NCBI GenBank assembly: GCA_029891345.1
Contig: CM057009.1
Location: 290,728,966-290,792,965, forward strand
Length of the DNA: 64,000 nt
Source of the DNA: Dryococelus australis
Lineage: Eukaryota > Arthropoda > Insecta > Phasmatodea > Phasmatidae
Reading direction: 5' to 3'
Part shown: piece by piece, positions 46,811 through 58,964 of the stretch
Layout: each line of letters starts with the position of its first letter
Numbering within the stretch: the stretch's first letter is position 1
Made by a program: the position numbers and the translations under genes
The notes under the pieces: generated by a model
What the model was told of the DNA's origin: nothing
What the model saw: the letters and a program-made list of their open reading frames with translations, nothing else
The model's database searches: none

Positions 46811-47939
46811 CGGTTGACCCTCACCGTCCAGAATTAATTTCCGAGCCCAAGTGCTGCAATCGTTTGATTTTATGATGACCGCTGTACTTGCATCAAGCGT
46901 GCTTCTCACACTTAGGATTTTAACTATATCAAATCCAAACTGTGTACACCACAAACATAATTTTTTTTACATTCCTGCATTTCAGATAACACAGCGAGTA
47001 CTCGCACATTTATCATACATTTTATAACGCCACTAAAATAAATTGACAGAGTGATTAATCGTGAATTCTTAATATAACTTTTTGGGATCACACTGAGGAA
47101 CTCCAATAAACTCTTATCTTGAACATTGCTCAATATCTCCGCTCTTAAGACCTAGGTTTTGAGAGCCGTCCAAATATCTCTACTCACTCCACTCATTTAC
47201 CAATAACTTAGAAAATTGAGGGAAATTCATTACTCATGCAAAGCATGTGTACAAACTAATATGTAAACTCATATTTAATATTCTTACAAACTTTTGCTTT
47301 GTACATGAATTTTCATATGATTGCACACATAAGTACTTACTATAAATGCATATGTAGAAGTATCTACTAATATACACACTTTGCCATAAATATTTGTGCA
47401 CCAAAAATCAATTCTTATATCAAGAAGGAATGCTATTAGTATAGTAGAACAAACAAAGCAAAGAAGTGTTTAAAATATAATTATATCAAGACACTATTTC
47501 GCCTCGTCAAACCATCTTGTACATGGAGAAGTACGATGAAACGTCCGGGCATGGAATAAAACAAACGATTTAAGTTATCCTGCAGGAAAGTTTCTCACAG
47601 TTAATGAAAATTCTTCTCCGATTCACAAACACTTAGAATGGAGGAAGCTGGGGGTCTCACCTGGTCCCACAAATTTCGGTGGGCGACAAATCCGACCAAC
47701 GATAAGGCAAAGGAAGTGTTGGAAAATGAAACAAACATTCTTTTGAATGCAGATCTATGTCCACGATAGTTTTGCCTTGTTTAAATCAGGCTCCTTGAAA
47801 TTCAGATAGTCAAGATAGCACTTAACGGCAAAAAAATATGTCTTCAGTGTATCGTTGTGAATTCAGTAACAAATCCTATCGCCATTAGTGGGAAACGAGG
47901 TTAATATGTGACGCTACCCAGAGCCACAGAACAGGCAAG
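46811..47939. other. Unassigned AT-rich sequence
   Basis: No gene, RNA or terminal repeats recognised. Confidence 0.45.
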
Positions 47940-48130
47940 GCTACAGAAGTGGAATGTAGTGGCGGTTCCTTTGATGTGGCCGTGCCCAGTCGCTGATTGG
48001 TTGCGCGAGGCTTTGGAACGGCCTTCGCGTCTGATTGGCTATAGCGTGCTGCGGGAGATTCCCTATTTGTTTGGCTGTCAGTTGGCAATTAAGTTACCTG
48101 GAGCTGACTGCTAAATGGCGTTCCAACCAT
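47940..48130 (+). repeat. Repeat J, copy with ATTGG motifs
   Basis: GGTTCCTTTGATGTGGCC, then CGCTGATTGGTTGCGCGAGG and CGTCTGATTGGCTATAGCGTGCTGCG; the last two match 25410-25470 closely. ORFs on both strands here are not credible genes. The first motif recurs alone near 58327. Confidence 0.55.
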
Positions 48131-49544
48131 GTAGCGATGCCAGTGACTTTAAGGTTGAGACATCCTATATATATCAAGCCAATAACGACAAAATTATGAC
48201 GTGTGTCTAAAGACAACTAGGTGTTTCTGTAATATAGAATCTTAAACATCTGAAACTGACTATGAAAAGCTCCGTTTAAGTAATTTTCACGGTAAAAAAA
48301 AAGTAAACATTGGAGTTACAGTGAATAATTTGGAAATTAAATTTGGCCTCGAAACGTGTCTAAAATGCTTTTCGCGTTGAGACACCGATACATAATATCC
48401 AACCGATTGTTTGCGATTTTTTTCCTACCGAACATCTGTGATGCACCTTATGAGAAAGCCAGGCGGAGTTGTTAAGGCTCCAGCCTACTTGGAGCTTGCT
48501 TTCCGCGTTTCAGGCCGAGAAGCGTGGGTGCGATAAGGACGACACTGCCGCGCGCATCAAGTGCGCAATCGCCGCTAAGCACGTGCCTCTCAACTGACGG
48601 GTGACCCTATAATTTTCTTGGTGAAAAGTCTGTTGCATCAGGCCTATCGATTATTTTAGTTTAAATCTTACCTGAATGTTTCGAGATGCGGCACTTTGCA
48701 ATAGCAGTTCGTTTTTCTAGCTGTAATAGAGCGCTTTGAAATTTCTTTTCTAATGTGCGTGACCTTTTGAAAGTGACCGGCAAGCCTCGTTTGAAGTGCG
48801 TGTTCTTTTCGTAGGTCAGCACGTTGGGCGTAAGTTTAATACTTTAGTTTAGAAAAAAAAATAGGGTCTAGTTTTTTTATTGGGGACACGGCCGTTTGTT
48901 TTGCGTGAATACGTCTGCGTTGCCGCGCTCGGACGCCTTGATGTTTATTTTACGTTCCCAGCACCGCTTCACTTGATCATATAGGTTTTTATGGGTATCA
49001 CTGGATTGCTTTTGAGATGCTCTTTCCAACCTTATAGGATTTCTGTATTTTGACTTGGCTTTTTGACGCGTAGGTATAGGCCGACGTTGTGTTAAGTTTT
49101 TTTTTAATTTTTTACGTTAAACTCGTACAATTTCACCATAACCACGGCACAAAGGTTTTTTATACACGATATCGATTGGTGTTGACGAGAGCTGTCGATT
49201 GAAACCCAAACGAGCGTCGTAGCTTCTCCTAGTCGAAAGTTATACTACGCCGAAGTTATGAGACGCGACGAAACGAACTCAAAATTGCTGCGCCAATCAC
49301 CCCCCCCCCCCCCCTCTTACCACGCTCACTTCTCCTCTTCAAACAATCAACCACTCCTCTCCTCCGCCTCGCGCGATGTTTCGCAGTTCTCGGTACCTGT
49401 AACATATTCTTTGGTCCTTTGGCAATCGAGTGGTGTATATGAATTTTGAATGTAGGCGATAGATTCGGAACTGCAGTGCCAAACTGTATACCATGATTTT
49501 GTTGTCGTCGGATTTTCTGGATTGCCTCCCACTGTGGTGGCAAA
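48131..49544. other. Unassigned; mixed composition
   Basis: GC-richer stretches at 48480-48600 and 49250-49430 (C-run at 49300). GGGTGACCCTATAATTTTC at 48600 resembles the end of the family seen at 56735. ORFs at 49256-49561 on opposite strands overlap and have no domain. Confidence 0.4.
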
Positions 49545-49696
49545 TTTAAAGACGTATTCACGTCAAAACCTTGAATTCGAACACATTGAAGCGCAATTCA
49601 AGCGCGAGGAAGGCGGGTATTTTAAAGACGTATTCACGTCAAAACCTTGAATTCGAACACATTGATGGGCAATTCAAGCGCGAGGAAGGCGGGTAT
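49545..49696 (+). repeat. 76-bp tandem duplication
   Basis: TTTAAAGACGTATTCACGTC begins at 49545 and again at 49621. The two units differ at very few positions (GAAGCGCAATTC against GATGGGCAATTC), so the duplication is recent. Confidence 0.95.
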
Positions 49697-49871
49697 TGAG
49701 CCGAGAGTGTAATGGAAAGTGTAATATAATGCCCATTGCAAGCAACAAGCAAGCGGCGAGCAAGTCGCGAGCATGCCCAGATCCGCCAGTCATGTCGAGC
49801 ACGGCTCGAGCAAGTAGTGTTCTCGTTTTACATCTCGAGGCTACACCGCATTTACGATAGCGAAACATTAC

Positions 49872-50297
49872 AGGCTGTTCACGATAAAGTGAGAACATTT
49901 GAAATCAACCTCAGAAAATGTCACTGCTCCTACCTGCATATACTTTAACGGGCGCCCTGAGTGACCTGCGCCCAGTAAAGTTGCTTACGATGGATGGCAT
50001 AGTAGTTCCGGTTCTTAACGTAGAATAAAATGTTTTAGGTAACAATTTCTGATAATTTCAATTATTTTTTCGCTTTCTGTTTTTTTTTTTTTAATCCATC
50101 TAAGTGTAAAAATGAGCATATTTGTAAATTATTTACTTCTCTAATAATTTCACAGTTTCACTTGACTGATGCATGAATAAAGTGATGAGGCCCGTGACAA
50201 TGTTAATCTTACATAAAGAAGAAGAATACTCAACGGACACACAAGAAGATCTTAAGCAGGGCTTTCAAAAGTGCTTATTTTACCGTGAATAGCCTAT
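49872..50297 (+). mobile_element. MITE family 2, reference-quality copy
   Basis: 426 bp, AGGCTGTTCACGATAAAGTGAG to CTTATTTTACCGTGAATAGCCT. All family landmarks are present: ACGGGCGCCCTGAGTGACC, GTAAAGTTGCTTACGATGGATGG, poly(T) segment, GAATAAAGTGATGAGGCCCGTG, GATCTTAAGCAGGGCTTTC. Confidence 0.88.
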
Positions 50298-50734
50298 ACC
50301 AGCTTTAAATCTGTGCAGTGGTGCAAATAATAATAACAATGTTAAAATAGTGGGCCGGACCACGTAGCCAGTCACCCATTCGAGCAGTTATTGTGGTTGC
50401 TTACCTAACATTTTGTTCGGTTCAGTGCCCGACACCATGAACATTTTAAACAAGCTTGTTTTGGTATTCAAATCCTATAAGAAGAATTAAAACTATTAAA
50501 ATACTAATCTGTCATGTGCTCGCCAGGATCACGGTACCTCAAGAAGACCTTGAAAGTCCCGGGGTAACGAAGAAATTGTGTTATTACAGGTGCTAATTTA
50601 CACGTGTAGCAGCGGCCAGCCATGGAAGCCCACTGTGCGGCCGACAGTAGTTTCGCCTGTTCGCCGCCCGAGAGCAGCACCGTCGGTTGCAGGCGCTGAG
50701 AACTGCCCGCGGCTGTGCGCACGCAGGTCTACAC
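50298..50734. other. Unassigned; GC-richer toward the right
   Basis: The 72-codon minus-strand ORF at 50722-50504 coincides with the GC-rich part and has no domain. Confidence 0.4.
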
Positions 50735-52301
50735 TGTGACGTTTGGTTGCGTCAGTTCCGGTAACTTGGCCAAGAGGCCGGAAGTATGGCTGCGTGTTGT
50801 TATATAATTGGTGGTTGACTTTTATAATTATTGAGACCCCTCAAAGGGAAAATGGTGTCCGCTGTGTCGGTTCACCGTATTAGGTATCATCAACTGCCAT
50901 TGGGCGTGAATATCGCGACCTCCATAAGGCCATAAGGGGTATTGAAAACCCCACCAATTTTTTTAAATTCTGAAAACAAATATGTATCTCATGTGTGATT
51001 GGTGACGCCAGGTGGCGGATCGGTGTATAAATTGCCTGTACTTGCTTCGTTCGGGGTCAGTCAGCGGCCTTGAGAGGGCAAACTTTTGCCAGATAAGTAG
51101 TATTCTTGATTTAACACACATGTAGGCTCATCAAGCGATTAGGACCTTTACGTCATTCTGACGTTAGGCAAGAGCCATGGTGGCTGGAAATTTTAAATCT
51201 TTTTAAACTTTGCGAAATATTGGTCTCTTATCCGAAATGGGATAATGGTAATTTTTGTAACTGATTTTGTAAACCCATAAAAGTCTGTGGCCAAGTATTA
51301 ACGAGAATTTTTGTGGTTTCAATCCCTGGTAACGAAAATAATAATTATGGTATTAGCGTTTTGAAACCAAGTCTAGGCAATGGTAGGCAATACTTGAGTT
51401 TCAGTTGTTTGTTTTTAGTAAACAGTTTAAATACTTTACGAAGTTTAGGGCATTTTGAATAGTAACTTTTGATCGCGGGAGTTAAGGCTGGCATTGCTAA
51501 GCAGTTGCTCCTATCCACTTGGGATCGCGAGCAGATGACGGAGAAAATATTGCCCAGACATTGAGATTATACTGTAGTATGAGTTGCCATATTTGTTTTT
51601 CCCGTATAGGACTTAATTTAAATTTCTAAAATTTAGATTACATGTTGGTACAACAGACTTTGCTCCGCCATCTTGAGACGAGGTGTGTTTAGGGTAACTT
51701 GCCTAGTATGTATTGTGATGGCCTCTGCATTCCCTATATGGCCAAGGTAATTGCGTAAATATTACCTGTATTTGTAGTGGGGAAATCCAAGTATTATCTG
51801 GGTGTCTTCATAATTATGTACCTGCTATGTAACTGCATTTTACTCAGTTTCTTATGGTAATTTAGTTTTATGTACATGTTAATTCAACTGAAAATAAGGG
51901 AGAGAAAGTTTTTAACTTTTCCACATGTAAGATTGTTAACCATTGAAAAGAATTAATACAATCATAATAAAGACATATTACCACACTTCTTGGCTTCTGT
52001 TATAAGTCGCTTGTCGTCAATACTTAACTCACCCTTGCATTGCCCAAATAACTGTTTTTCGCATGGCTTTTCCACATGTAAGATTGTTAACCATTGAAAA
52101 GAATTAATACAATCATAATAAAGACATATTACCACACTTCTTGGTTTCTGTTATAAGTCGCTTGTCGTCAATACTTAACTCACCCTTGCATTGCCCAAAT
52201 AACTGTTTTTCGCATGGCTTTTGCCATTTTTGATGTTTTGTTGGTTTTACTTGTCCTTATGCGAATTCTGCCCTGGTACGTCCTTGAATTAGGACGTAAC
52301 A
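50735..52301 (+). repeat. LTR-like 1.57-kb block
   Basis: Starts TGTGACGTTTGG and ends TAGGACGTAACA, imperfectly inverted TG...CA termini. Inside are a TATA-like GGTGTATAAATTGCC at 51023 followed about 30 bp on by CGTTCGGGGTCAGTCAGCGG (an initiator-like region), and AATAAAGACATATT polyadenylation-like signals at 51967 and 52118. Against it: the flanks (CTACAC and CGGTC) show no target duplication, and no primer-binding site or second LTR is visible. Solo LTR or an unrelated promoter-bearing repeat. Confidence 0.35.
51915..52216 (+). repeat. 151-bp tandem duplication
   Basis: TTTTCCACATGTAAGATTG at 51917 recurs at 52068, and the following 150 bp are almost identical (TTGGCTTC against TTGGTTTC). 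The polyadenylation-like AATAAAG is therefore duplicated. Confidence 0.96.
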
Positions 52302-53103
52302 CGGTCAGAAATTATATATATTACACTGTTAATGTTCCAGGCTGGCTGTGACTTGACGATTCCTTGTCACTGAGACTCATACACAAGCCTGCAGTTTCAG
52401 TTTAGAATATCGAAACCATAAATTGGACAGATTGTTCCAGACGTTCGTGCAACACTTTTCGAAGAATTTGCATCAAATATTACGATTATACATATTAAAA
52501 CATAACTGTAACATTAAAAATATTATCTTCTAAACGACTAACATTTTATTGCAGTTGAGTGGTTAGAAATTAAATTCATGTAGCACCAAAGAGTACAAAA
52601 AACATTACAAACTGTACTTTCAATGTCATTTATAAATACTAATAAATACAGTCTATATGTAATTATTAATGTCGCCAGACGATTAAGATAGTGGGAAAGA
52701 TGGCATGTTGGAAGCACTCGGTAGAGCGCACGGTGTTACATGGTCTGTTAGTGGTCGTGGTAGTTGGCAAGAAAAAAATTGTTATGGAAGTGGACTATCT
52801 GATGCTGTAGAAAATGCGAGGAATACGGCTGATATATTTACTGCATAGGATACATATAATTTTGGGCGTCAGGGCCTTGATATTGTGGTAGGCCTGAATG
52901 TAATGGCCGTTCGTTCGTAGACTCCGGTCTCTGCCATTACCAAATGTCGAAAATGGCATTATCTACCCCTCGTCTAGTCTGTGAAGAATAGGTGTTAATT
53001 TTGGATACTGTGTAGTTTCCAGACACTTGTTCTTATTACTTTCAGAGGGTGAGACATTTAACTTCTCAGTGGCAAATTTCATAACTGAAAGGGCTATTGA
53101 CAT
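52302..53103. other. Unassigned AT-rich sequence
   Basis: No recognisable feature. Confidence 0.45.
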
Positions 53104-53497
53104 ATAGGCTGTTCACTGTAAAATTAGCACGTTTGAAAACCTTGCTTAAGATCTACTTGTATACACGTTGTATATTCCTCCGCCTTATGTATAATATCAT
53201 ACATCGGCCAAATTAAACTGTGAAATTATGAAGAAAGTATATACTTTACAAATCTGCTCATTTATACACTTCGATACATTAAAAAAGCAAAGTGAAAGAA
53301 TTAATTTATGTTATCCCAAATGGTTTCCTAATACTTTATATTCGGTGTTAAGATATGGAACTACTTTCCATCCATCGTTACCAACTTTACTGGGCGAGTG
53401 TCGCACAGAGAGCCCATTAAAACAAATGCATGCAGGGGCAGTGTCTTTTCTCTAAGGTTCATTTCTGAAGTGCTCACTTAATCGTGAACAGCCTTTA
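53104..53497 (-). mobile_element. MITE family 2, inverted
   Basis: TAGGCTGTTCACTGTAAAATTAGCAC at the left and GCTCACTTAATCGTGAACAGCCT at the right; CATCGTTACCAACTTTACTGGGCG inside. TA flanks the left end. Confidence 0.85.
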
Positions 53498-54507
53498 AAC
53501 GTATTGTTGCCCTCCTTTTCACCCTTGATTAGTTTTGGAGGCTTTGGGGGAAAGGAATGGTTGTTATGACAGTTGAGTTTGCTGACCCACTTTTTGCTGT
53601 ACCAGGACCTCCCTCGCTTTGATCTACACCATTTTAATCATTATTGTGAGTAACTGCTGAAATAGGCAAAACACTCAAAGTAGTGTATAGGATAGACGGT
53701 TAGACTGAACTAGCTTACGGGGTTAGGTAATGTGTTAAAAGTTTAAGGGATCAATATAGTGTTTTCTCGGAATATGCCGCAGAGGGTTTATAATCTACGT
53801 TTTTATCCTACTGTATTCACAATCTTGTTTTGAAGTCAGTCAACATAGCGAAGAACGGCATGTTTGTGGCCTGCATACGAAAACACTGCAGTAAAATTTT
53901 GTTGAATGTACTAGACGAGCACATGGATGTCTGTGAACAGCATTACTCACAAACATTTGTACAGCATTATGTGGGACAGCGTTTTCCTACTGAATCGGCA
54001 ATGCTCTGCCACGCATCTTCCTTTATGTGTTTTTTGTAATAATCTTTATCTGTAGTGTTCCACAGAACAGTATATTTTATATAAGTGTCTATGAACTGCA
54101 ACACAGATTCATCCGTCTAGTCGTCCATGCTCGTGCATGGCTCGTCGGCAGTTTTAACTTACCCCGAACACTTACAAAATAAAACAGCCAATTTCTTTAT
54201 GTTCGTCGGAAAAAAAACCCGACATTGATGCTTGCGCACTGAAGTCTTGTCAGAAGTGTGTCTCCAATATCCACCACTGCATTAGCACAGCATCTGCTTG
54301 TCTCTGTATTAGCGGTCACCACAGTCCTATTTGTCAATACCTAACCGGGCGCTACCCTGTACTTCACCAAGTTCGTGCTATTGGACCGTCATCGACCATT
54401 GTAGTGCCGAGTTGGTTTTCACCAACTCAGGTGTCCTTCATTCTGTAGAAGGAATTCGCAAGCAATCATTTCTTAAAACTGTATATAATAAAAATAAATA
54501 TTGTAGT
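53498..54507. other. Unassigned sequence
   Basis: The 69-codon ORF at 53830-54039 has a mixed composition with several Cys and His but no arrangement I recognise. Nothing else found. Confidence 0.4.
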
Positions 54508-54749
54508 TAGTGGAGCGGAGATATTTGGGCGCCTCTTTACGCCGAGATCTTGAGAGCCGATGAGGATGAAGCGAGGTGAGTATGGGGAGGCACCGGAATG
54601 AAAGGGCAAGGGATACGGGAGATCCCCGAGAAAGCCCGCCGACTAGCGGCATCGTCCGGCACGATTCCCACGTGCGAAATTAAGGGAGAAACCCCGCCGG
54701 GATTCGAAACCGGTTCGTCTAGGTGGGAGGCGAGAAGTCTAGCCCCTTA
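54508..54749 (-). mobile_element. tRNA-derived SINE, copy 4
   Basis: Minus strand: AAGGGGCTAGACTTCTCGCCTCC, GGTTTCGAATCCCGGCGGGG (B box), GGGAATCGTGCCGGACGATG, and TCATCGGCTCTCAAGATCTCG. The head is somewhat shortened in the A-box region. Confidence 0.82.
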
Positions 54750-55122
54750 TGTAATTAGGAATATTATGGTCAGTGAGCTGTGGTGTTCTTGCGAGCTCCT
54801 GTTGAACACTAGCGGAATAAAGAATGTATAAAAGCGCGAGTTTAGTTAAGAGTGAAAAATAAATGTTCAGATGTTGACGCCACTTCGTTTGCCACGTCCC
54901 AGATACAGGACATACTGGCTGGACAGAGTCAACCTTCAAAAGACTAGCCTCTTGTCCAACGTGGATGCTGCGTTTTTCCTGCCATCTGCTCCGAACTTTC
55001 CCATGGTCCACGGTGACTATCGTGCCATCTAAAATCAATTCCCGTGGCTGATCGCTAGCCAAGGCCGACCTCATGACCACATTCGCTCTTTCCGAACGAT
55101 GCCACATAGTCCTCCTCACCAT
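54739..55122 (-). other. Unrecognised 127-codon ORF
   Basis: Opens MVRRTMWHRSERANVVMRSA and has balanced composition up to about residue 90, then becomes AT-driven and runs into the SINE end. The first 85 residues overlap no known repeat here. No domain recognised, no splice or promoter evidence. It could be a fragment of a retroelement polyprotein or chance. Confidence 0.25.
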
Positions 55123-55881
55123 CTCGGGTTAGTCAATGACCCGACCTCAGGCACAGAAGTTCTATTTACAATCTTTTATCCGTATTTCTCTTCGCGCGCA
55201 ATTTAGCCGACGGCGATTTGGGACCGGCGGGCAGAGAAACAGAAAGGCGTACTGTAAGTAAAAGGCCCCCGGGTGCAATAAAAAAATTTCATTTCTTTTG
55301 CACGTCAAAATAAACTGGCATGCGAAGAGGCATGATGGTGAGATCGCTAACGTTTGCCTACAGTGGTAAACAACGTTCTTAAACCCACACACAGCGGGGC
55401 AATACGTAATTCAGGATTTTAATTCTGCCACGGTAATGCACGGTGGTTTAATGTGGCAGGATCCCCTTATCGTATTGCGGGCTTAATGGGAATGGTGCAC
55501 GAAAGCTGTGTATTTATCCGATTTTCGATACGAGTCGTTTTCCAAAGGGTTTATCGACATTTTTGGCTCGACAAGACGTAAATTATAATTTTCAACACCT
55601 TTTTACGTTGTTTGATTTCCACTGCCATCATTATTCTCGGAGCAATGATGGAAGAAAAGAAAGGAATTTTTTTTTCTTAAATTAGAGTTCCAAGAATAAC
55701 GAACGTGGAGAATTTTTTACCATGTAATAAGGTTTTCAAAATTGTTATTTGCGTCTTGTCAAACCAAAAATTTCGAAAAATCATCTGTAAAACAAATTGT
55801 GACAAGAATTATATATATATATATATATACGTTTTTCGGCAACCATTCCCCCCTTAATGATCCTGCCTGCATAATGCTTGT
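55123..55881. other. Unassigned sequence
   Basis: (TA)n at 55812-55828. No gene recognised. Confidence 0.45.
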
Positions 55882-56070
55882 GAGTAAGTGAAAAGATTTA
55901 GGCGGCTCTTAACAGCGAGGTCTTGAGAGCCAATGAGGGAGAGCCAGTGAGTATAGAGCATCGCCGGAACGAAAGGACGGTGGAAACGGGAGACCCCCTA
56001 GAAAACCCCGCCGACTAGCGGCATCGTCCGGCACGATTCCTACATGCGAAAATCCGCGCGTGACCCGGCC
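55882..56070 (-). mobile_element. tRNA-derived SINE, copy 5, head missing
   Basis: The body GGAATCGTGCCGGACGATGC and 3' part GCTCTCAAGACCTCGCTG are present on the minus strand. The sequence switches to repeat G at GACCCGGCCG/TTTGTGAATTGCG (about 56070), so the tRNA head and promoter are absent. Confidence 0.82.
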
Positions 56071-56740
56071 GTTTGTGAATTGCGTTGCGGAGTGTTTGAA
56101 ATGCACGTTTTCGCACGGAAAATATCAAACGTTTGTCCAATGTTCCGATCTACGAAAAGAAAACACTCTTCACACGAGTGCAGTTGAGTCCTTTCGAGAC
56201 CTCGTCCATGCCAGAAACACAAGCCCAGAGTCTGAAAACGTCTTTTTCAAAGCGCTGTTTCTCAAAATATATGTCAGACACATACAAAACTACTCAAATA
56301 TCTTCATTGAAACTTGCTACATATTTTTTCCACCAATAAATTAACAGGGTCACCTCTGAAAGCCCCATAGGCATACGCTGCACCATCGGATCAGAATACT
56401 GCCCGGAATTTTATATCCTTGCGCTTAGCGGCGATGGCTCGCTTCATATGCATGGCAATTTCGCCCTTATCACTAACGCGCAGACTATATTCCGATGCTC
56501 TGTTGGAATTTCAGCAATTTACCCTTGCTTATTAGTGACGTGTTTTAACAAGAAGACGTATTTTTACTTGACTGGCCAATTATAATTAAGGTTACTACGA
56601 TATTGAACGTCTGTGATTCGCGGGCAGAAACATAAGACGCATAACAAGTAAATAATCCAGTGATGAAAGTGGGTTTGAGTGAAACCGTTTAGAACTGCCG
56701 CTGGGCAAGAAATATTTTCCCGAAAATCGGGTGACCCTAC
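56071..56740 (+). repeat. Repeat G, copy 2, and adjoining family 4-like end
   Basis: Relative of 42627-43156 with a single internal unit, CCAGAAACACAAGCC replacing the expanded block. After CAATTTCGCCCTTATCAC it continues to a segment matching 7040-7135 and ends CCCGAAAATCGGGTGACCCTAC, an end of the TTTTCGCGAAAA type. So G and the 6.9-kb segment may be parts of one longer element of about 650 bp. Confidence 0.55.
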
Positions 56741-56847
56741 TTATTAACTGTGTTGGCTCTTAAAAATATTCGAGTAATGACCCAGGGCTGAGTTCGTGCT
56801 GTCATCTAACTGGCTTCCATACTACGTGACGACACAAAATATAAACT

Positions 56848-57277
56848 TATAGTCCTTTCGTGGTTTCTTCATACTTTTTGAACCAAATCTTTGAAAAAAA
56901 AAAAAAACTCACCACTTATTACGTGTTTAGTTGCTTCCTAAATATTTAGTGTATCACAGATATTTTATATCTGTATTAATATAAAAGTACTTTATTTTTT
57001 GTTGCTTTTATCTGTAACTTATAGTTTATATATAAATTACAAATTATTCATTTATAACCAATATGAACAAAGGCAGAGGCAAATTAGGTATGTTGGTAGT
57101 TCCTATTAAGAAATAGTTTTTCTGCAAACTATGATTACACTGAGTGTGCACGATTGCGGTGCGTTGGCCATCTGGCGAGACATGCTAAGCTTTGTTTATA
57201 TGAGGCGGAGTAATACACAGGAAGTGGAACTTGTGCTGGGCTTCAGAAAAATAGGGCGTGGCCGTGGACGTAGTATA
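56848..57277 (+). mobile_element. MITE family 5
   Basis: TATAGTCCTTTCGTGGTTTCTTC left, GGCCGTGGACGTAGTATA right. Interior TATGTTGGTAGTTCCTATTAAG and GCACGATTGCGGTGCGTTGG. It lies directly against a family 2 MITE. Confidence 0.72.
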
Positions 57278-57279
57278 AA

Positions 57280-58302
57280 TACTGTTCACAGCAAACAGCA
57301 GTTTTGAAGCACTACTTGTATGAACTTGTGTATCCTTCCACCATGTGTACAGTTAATATTGCCAAAGGCCTGGTCACTTCATTCACGTGTAGGTCAAGAG
57401 AAACTGTGTGTGCTATAGTCATAAAAGTAATATTTTTTTTAATTCATTCATTCCTACAGTTGTGTGCATTAGGAAAAAAAAAAAACAGAACCCAAAAGTA
57501 ATAATTTCAGTACTGGAAAATGTTTACACGACATCTTAGGCTGTGTCCCAATTTGTTGATAGAGTACTCTCTCGTCCACTCTTGACGTCAGAGAGAGTGC
57601 GAGAGGGAGAGTGAACGACCACGTAAGGCTCGGTGCTCACTCTCGCACACTCTCTGGCAGCCATGCCATTTTCAAGTCTAACCTCGAATATCCAGACATA
57701 TATTTTTTTGTTTCTACTACAGTGTTACAAATATTTCATCGACTTAAATTAATAATTGTGCAATTGTGAAATGTGGGATATCAACAATATCCCGTTTTAC
57801 GTATATGGATCATAGCAAATTATGACTTTATTTTCATGTTTCGTTTGGTTAAATTGCGTGCATATTATTACATGCTGTGCTTTGCATATAACAGTTAAGT
57901 TTTTGATCACAAATTATAATAAGTTACTATTTCATAAAACACACATTTATTCGAGGAAAGTGAGAGGCCAGCGATATTTTATTTTTCACTATTTATTACC
58001 TTTTCTGTTAGAGAAATAATGCCGAAGGCTTACAGAGGGCACAAGTCTCAATTCGTCAGAGTGAGCCAGAGTGAGCCAGATTGTGCCAGAGTGATAGTGG
58101 CGAGTGAGAGTGAGCACACTTTCGAGTTGAGACACTGCCTTAAATTCAGTGTTAAGATAGGGAAATTATAATATTTCCATTACCACCAACTTTACTGGGC
58201 GGATGCAAGTCACTGCGCCCATTAAAATATATGCGGCTAGGGGCAATGACATTTTTCAAAGGTTGGTTTCAATAGTGCTCGATTAACCGTGAACAACCTA
58301 TA
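57280..58302 (-). mobile_element. MITE family 2, interrupted by a TTA-target element
   Basis: Left end TACTGTTCACAGCAAACAGC, right end GCTCGATTAACCGTGAACAACC. CACCAACTTTACTGGGCGG and the ATGTGTACAGTTAATATTGCC region place it inverted. Removing 57539-58139 plus one TTA restores continuity with other copies (ACGACATC then TTAAATTCAGTGTTAAG). Confidence 0.8.
57539..58139. mobile_element. Harbinger-like non-autonomous element, TTA target duplication
   Basis: 601 bp flanked by TTA at 57536-57538 and 58140-58142. Terminal repeats GGCTGTGTCCCAATTTG and, reverse complemented, GGCAGTGTCTCAACTCG (14 of 17 match). GG...GTGTC-type ends with a 3-bp TWA duplication fit PIF/Harbinger. Subterminal regions are rich in GAGTGAG/CTCTC motifs. 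The 65-codon ORF inside is not a transposase. Confidence 0.78.
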
Positions 58303-58684
58303 CGCAGAAGTAACATGATGTGTCGGTTCCTTTGATGTGGCCATAACTACGGTGTAATTTTATTCTGTAATTTTACAAGGAATTAATTGAAAACTAGTTA
58401 ACAAAAATTATGTTTGTAAGACCATACGCAAGTTAGAGTAAATTTCACAAAGACTTACTTTGGAATGTGTTAAACTAAAGTTGAAATTTTACAAGGAAGT
58501 GCTGTAGTCTTCTGGTTTATTATAAACACGAATCTACGTTAACCATGTTTGCATGTTTTCTAAACTTACGACCTGCAAATTAATATTAGCAGGCCTTCGC
58601 CGCGACGTCAAACTTGAACAACTACCCAACTAAGTTTCGGCACACATTGCAGTGTCCATCATCAGTGGAATGGAGTAGAGTGGA
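58303..58684. other. Unassigned; GGTTCCTTTGATGTGGCC motif shared with repeat J
   Basis: The motif near 58327 matches 47963-47981. The rest is AT-rich without features. Confidence 0.4.
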
Positions 58685-58933
58685 GTGATCTGGGCGGCTC
58701 TCAACACAACATCGGTGGTCTTGAGAGCCGATGGGGGTAAATTAAGGTGAGTATGGAGCAGCGCAGGAATGCGAGTGCGGGGGGGGGGAACGGGAGAACC
58801 CCGAGAAATACCCGCCGACCAGTGGCATCGTCTGGCACGATACCTACGTTCCGGGAGCGACCCCGCAGGGAATCGAACCCGGTTCGCCTTGATGGGAGGC
58901 GGTTAGTCTGACCACTTAACCACCGCGTCCCCT
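58685..58933 (-). mobile_element. tRNA-derived SINE, copy 6
   Basis: Minus strand: GGGGACGCGGTGGTTAAGTGG head with A box, GGTTCGATTCCCTGC B box, GGTATCGTGCCAGACGATGCC body, and CATCGGCTCTCAAGACCACC. Both promoter boxes are well preserved. Confidence 0.9.
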
Positions 58934-58964
58934 CAATCAAAGACGCAGCAGGTAGTTACTCTTA

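Noticed and set aside
49256..49561. 101-codon minus-strand ORF with RRRRG-type stretches
   Set aside because: A competing plus-strand ORF covers the same bases, the sequence includes a C-run, and no domain is recognisable.
57822..58019. 65-codon ORF starting MTLFSCFVWLN
   Set aside because: It is inside the TTA-flanked non-autonomous element, is hydrophobic AT-driven sequence, and has no transposase motif.
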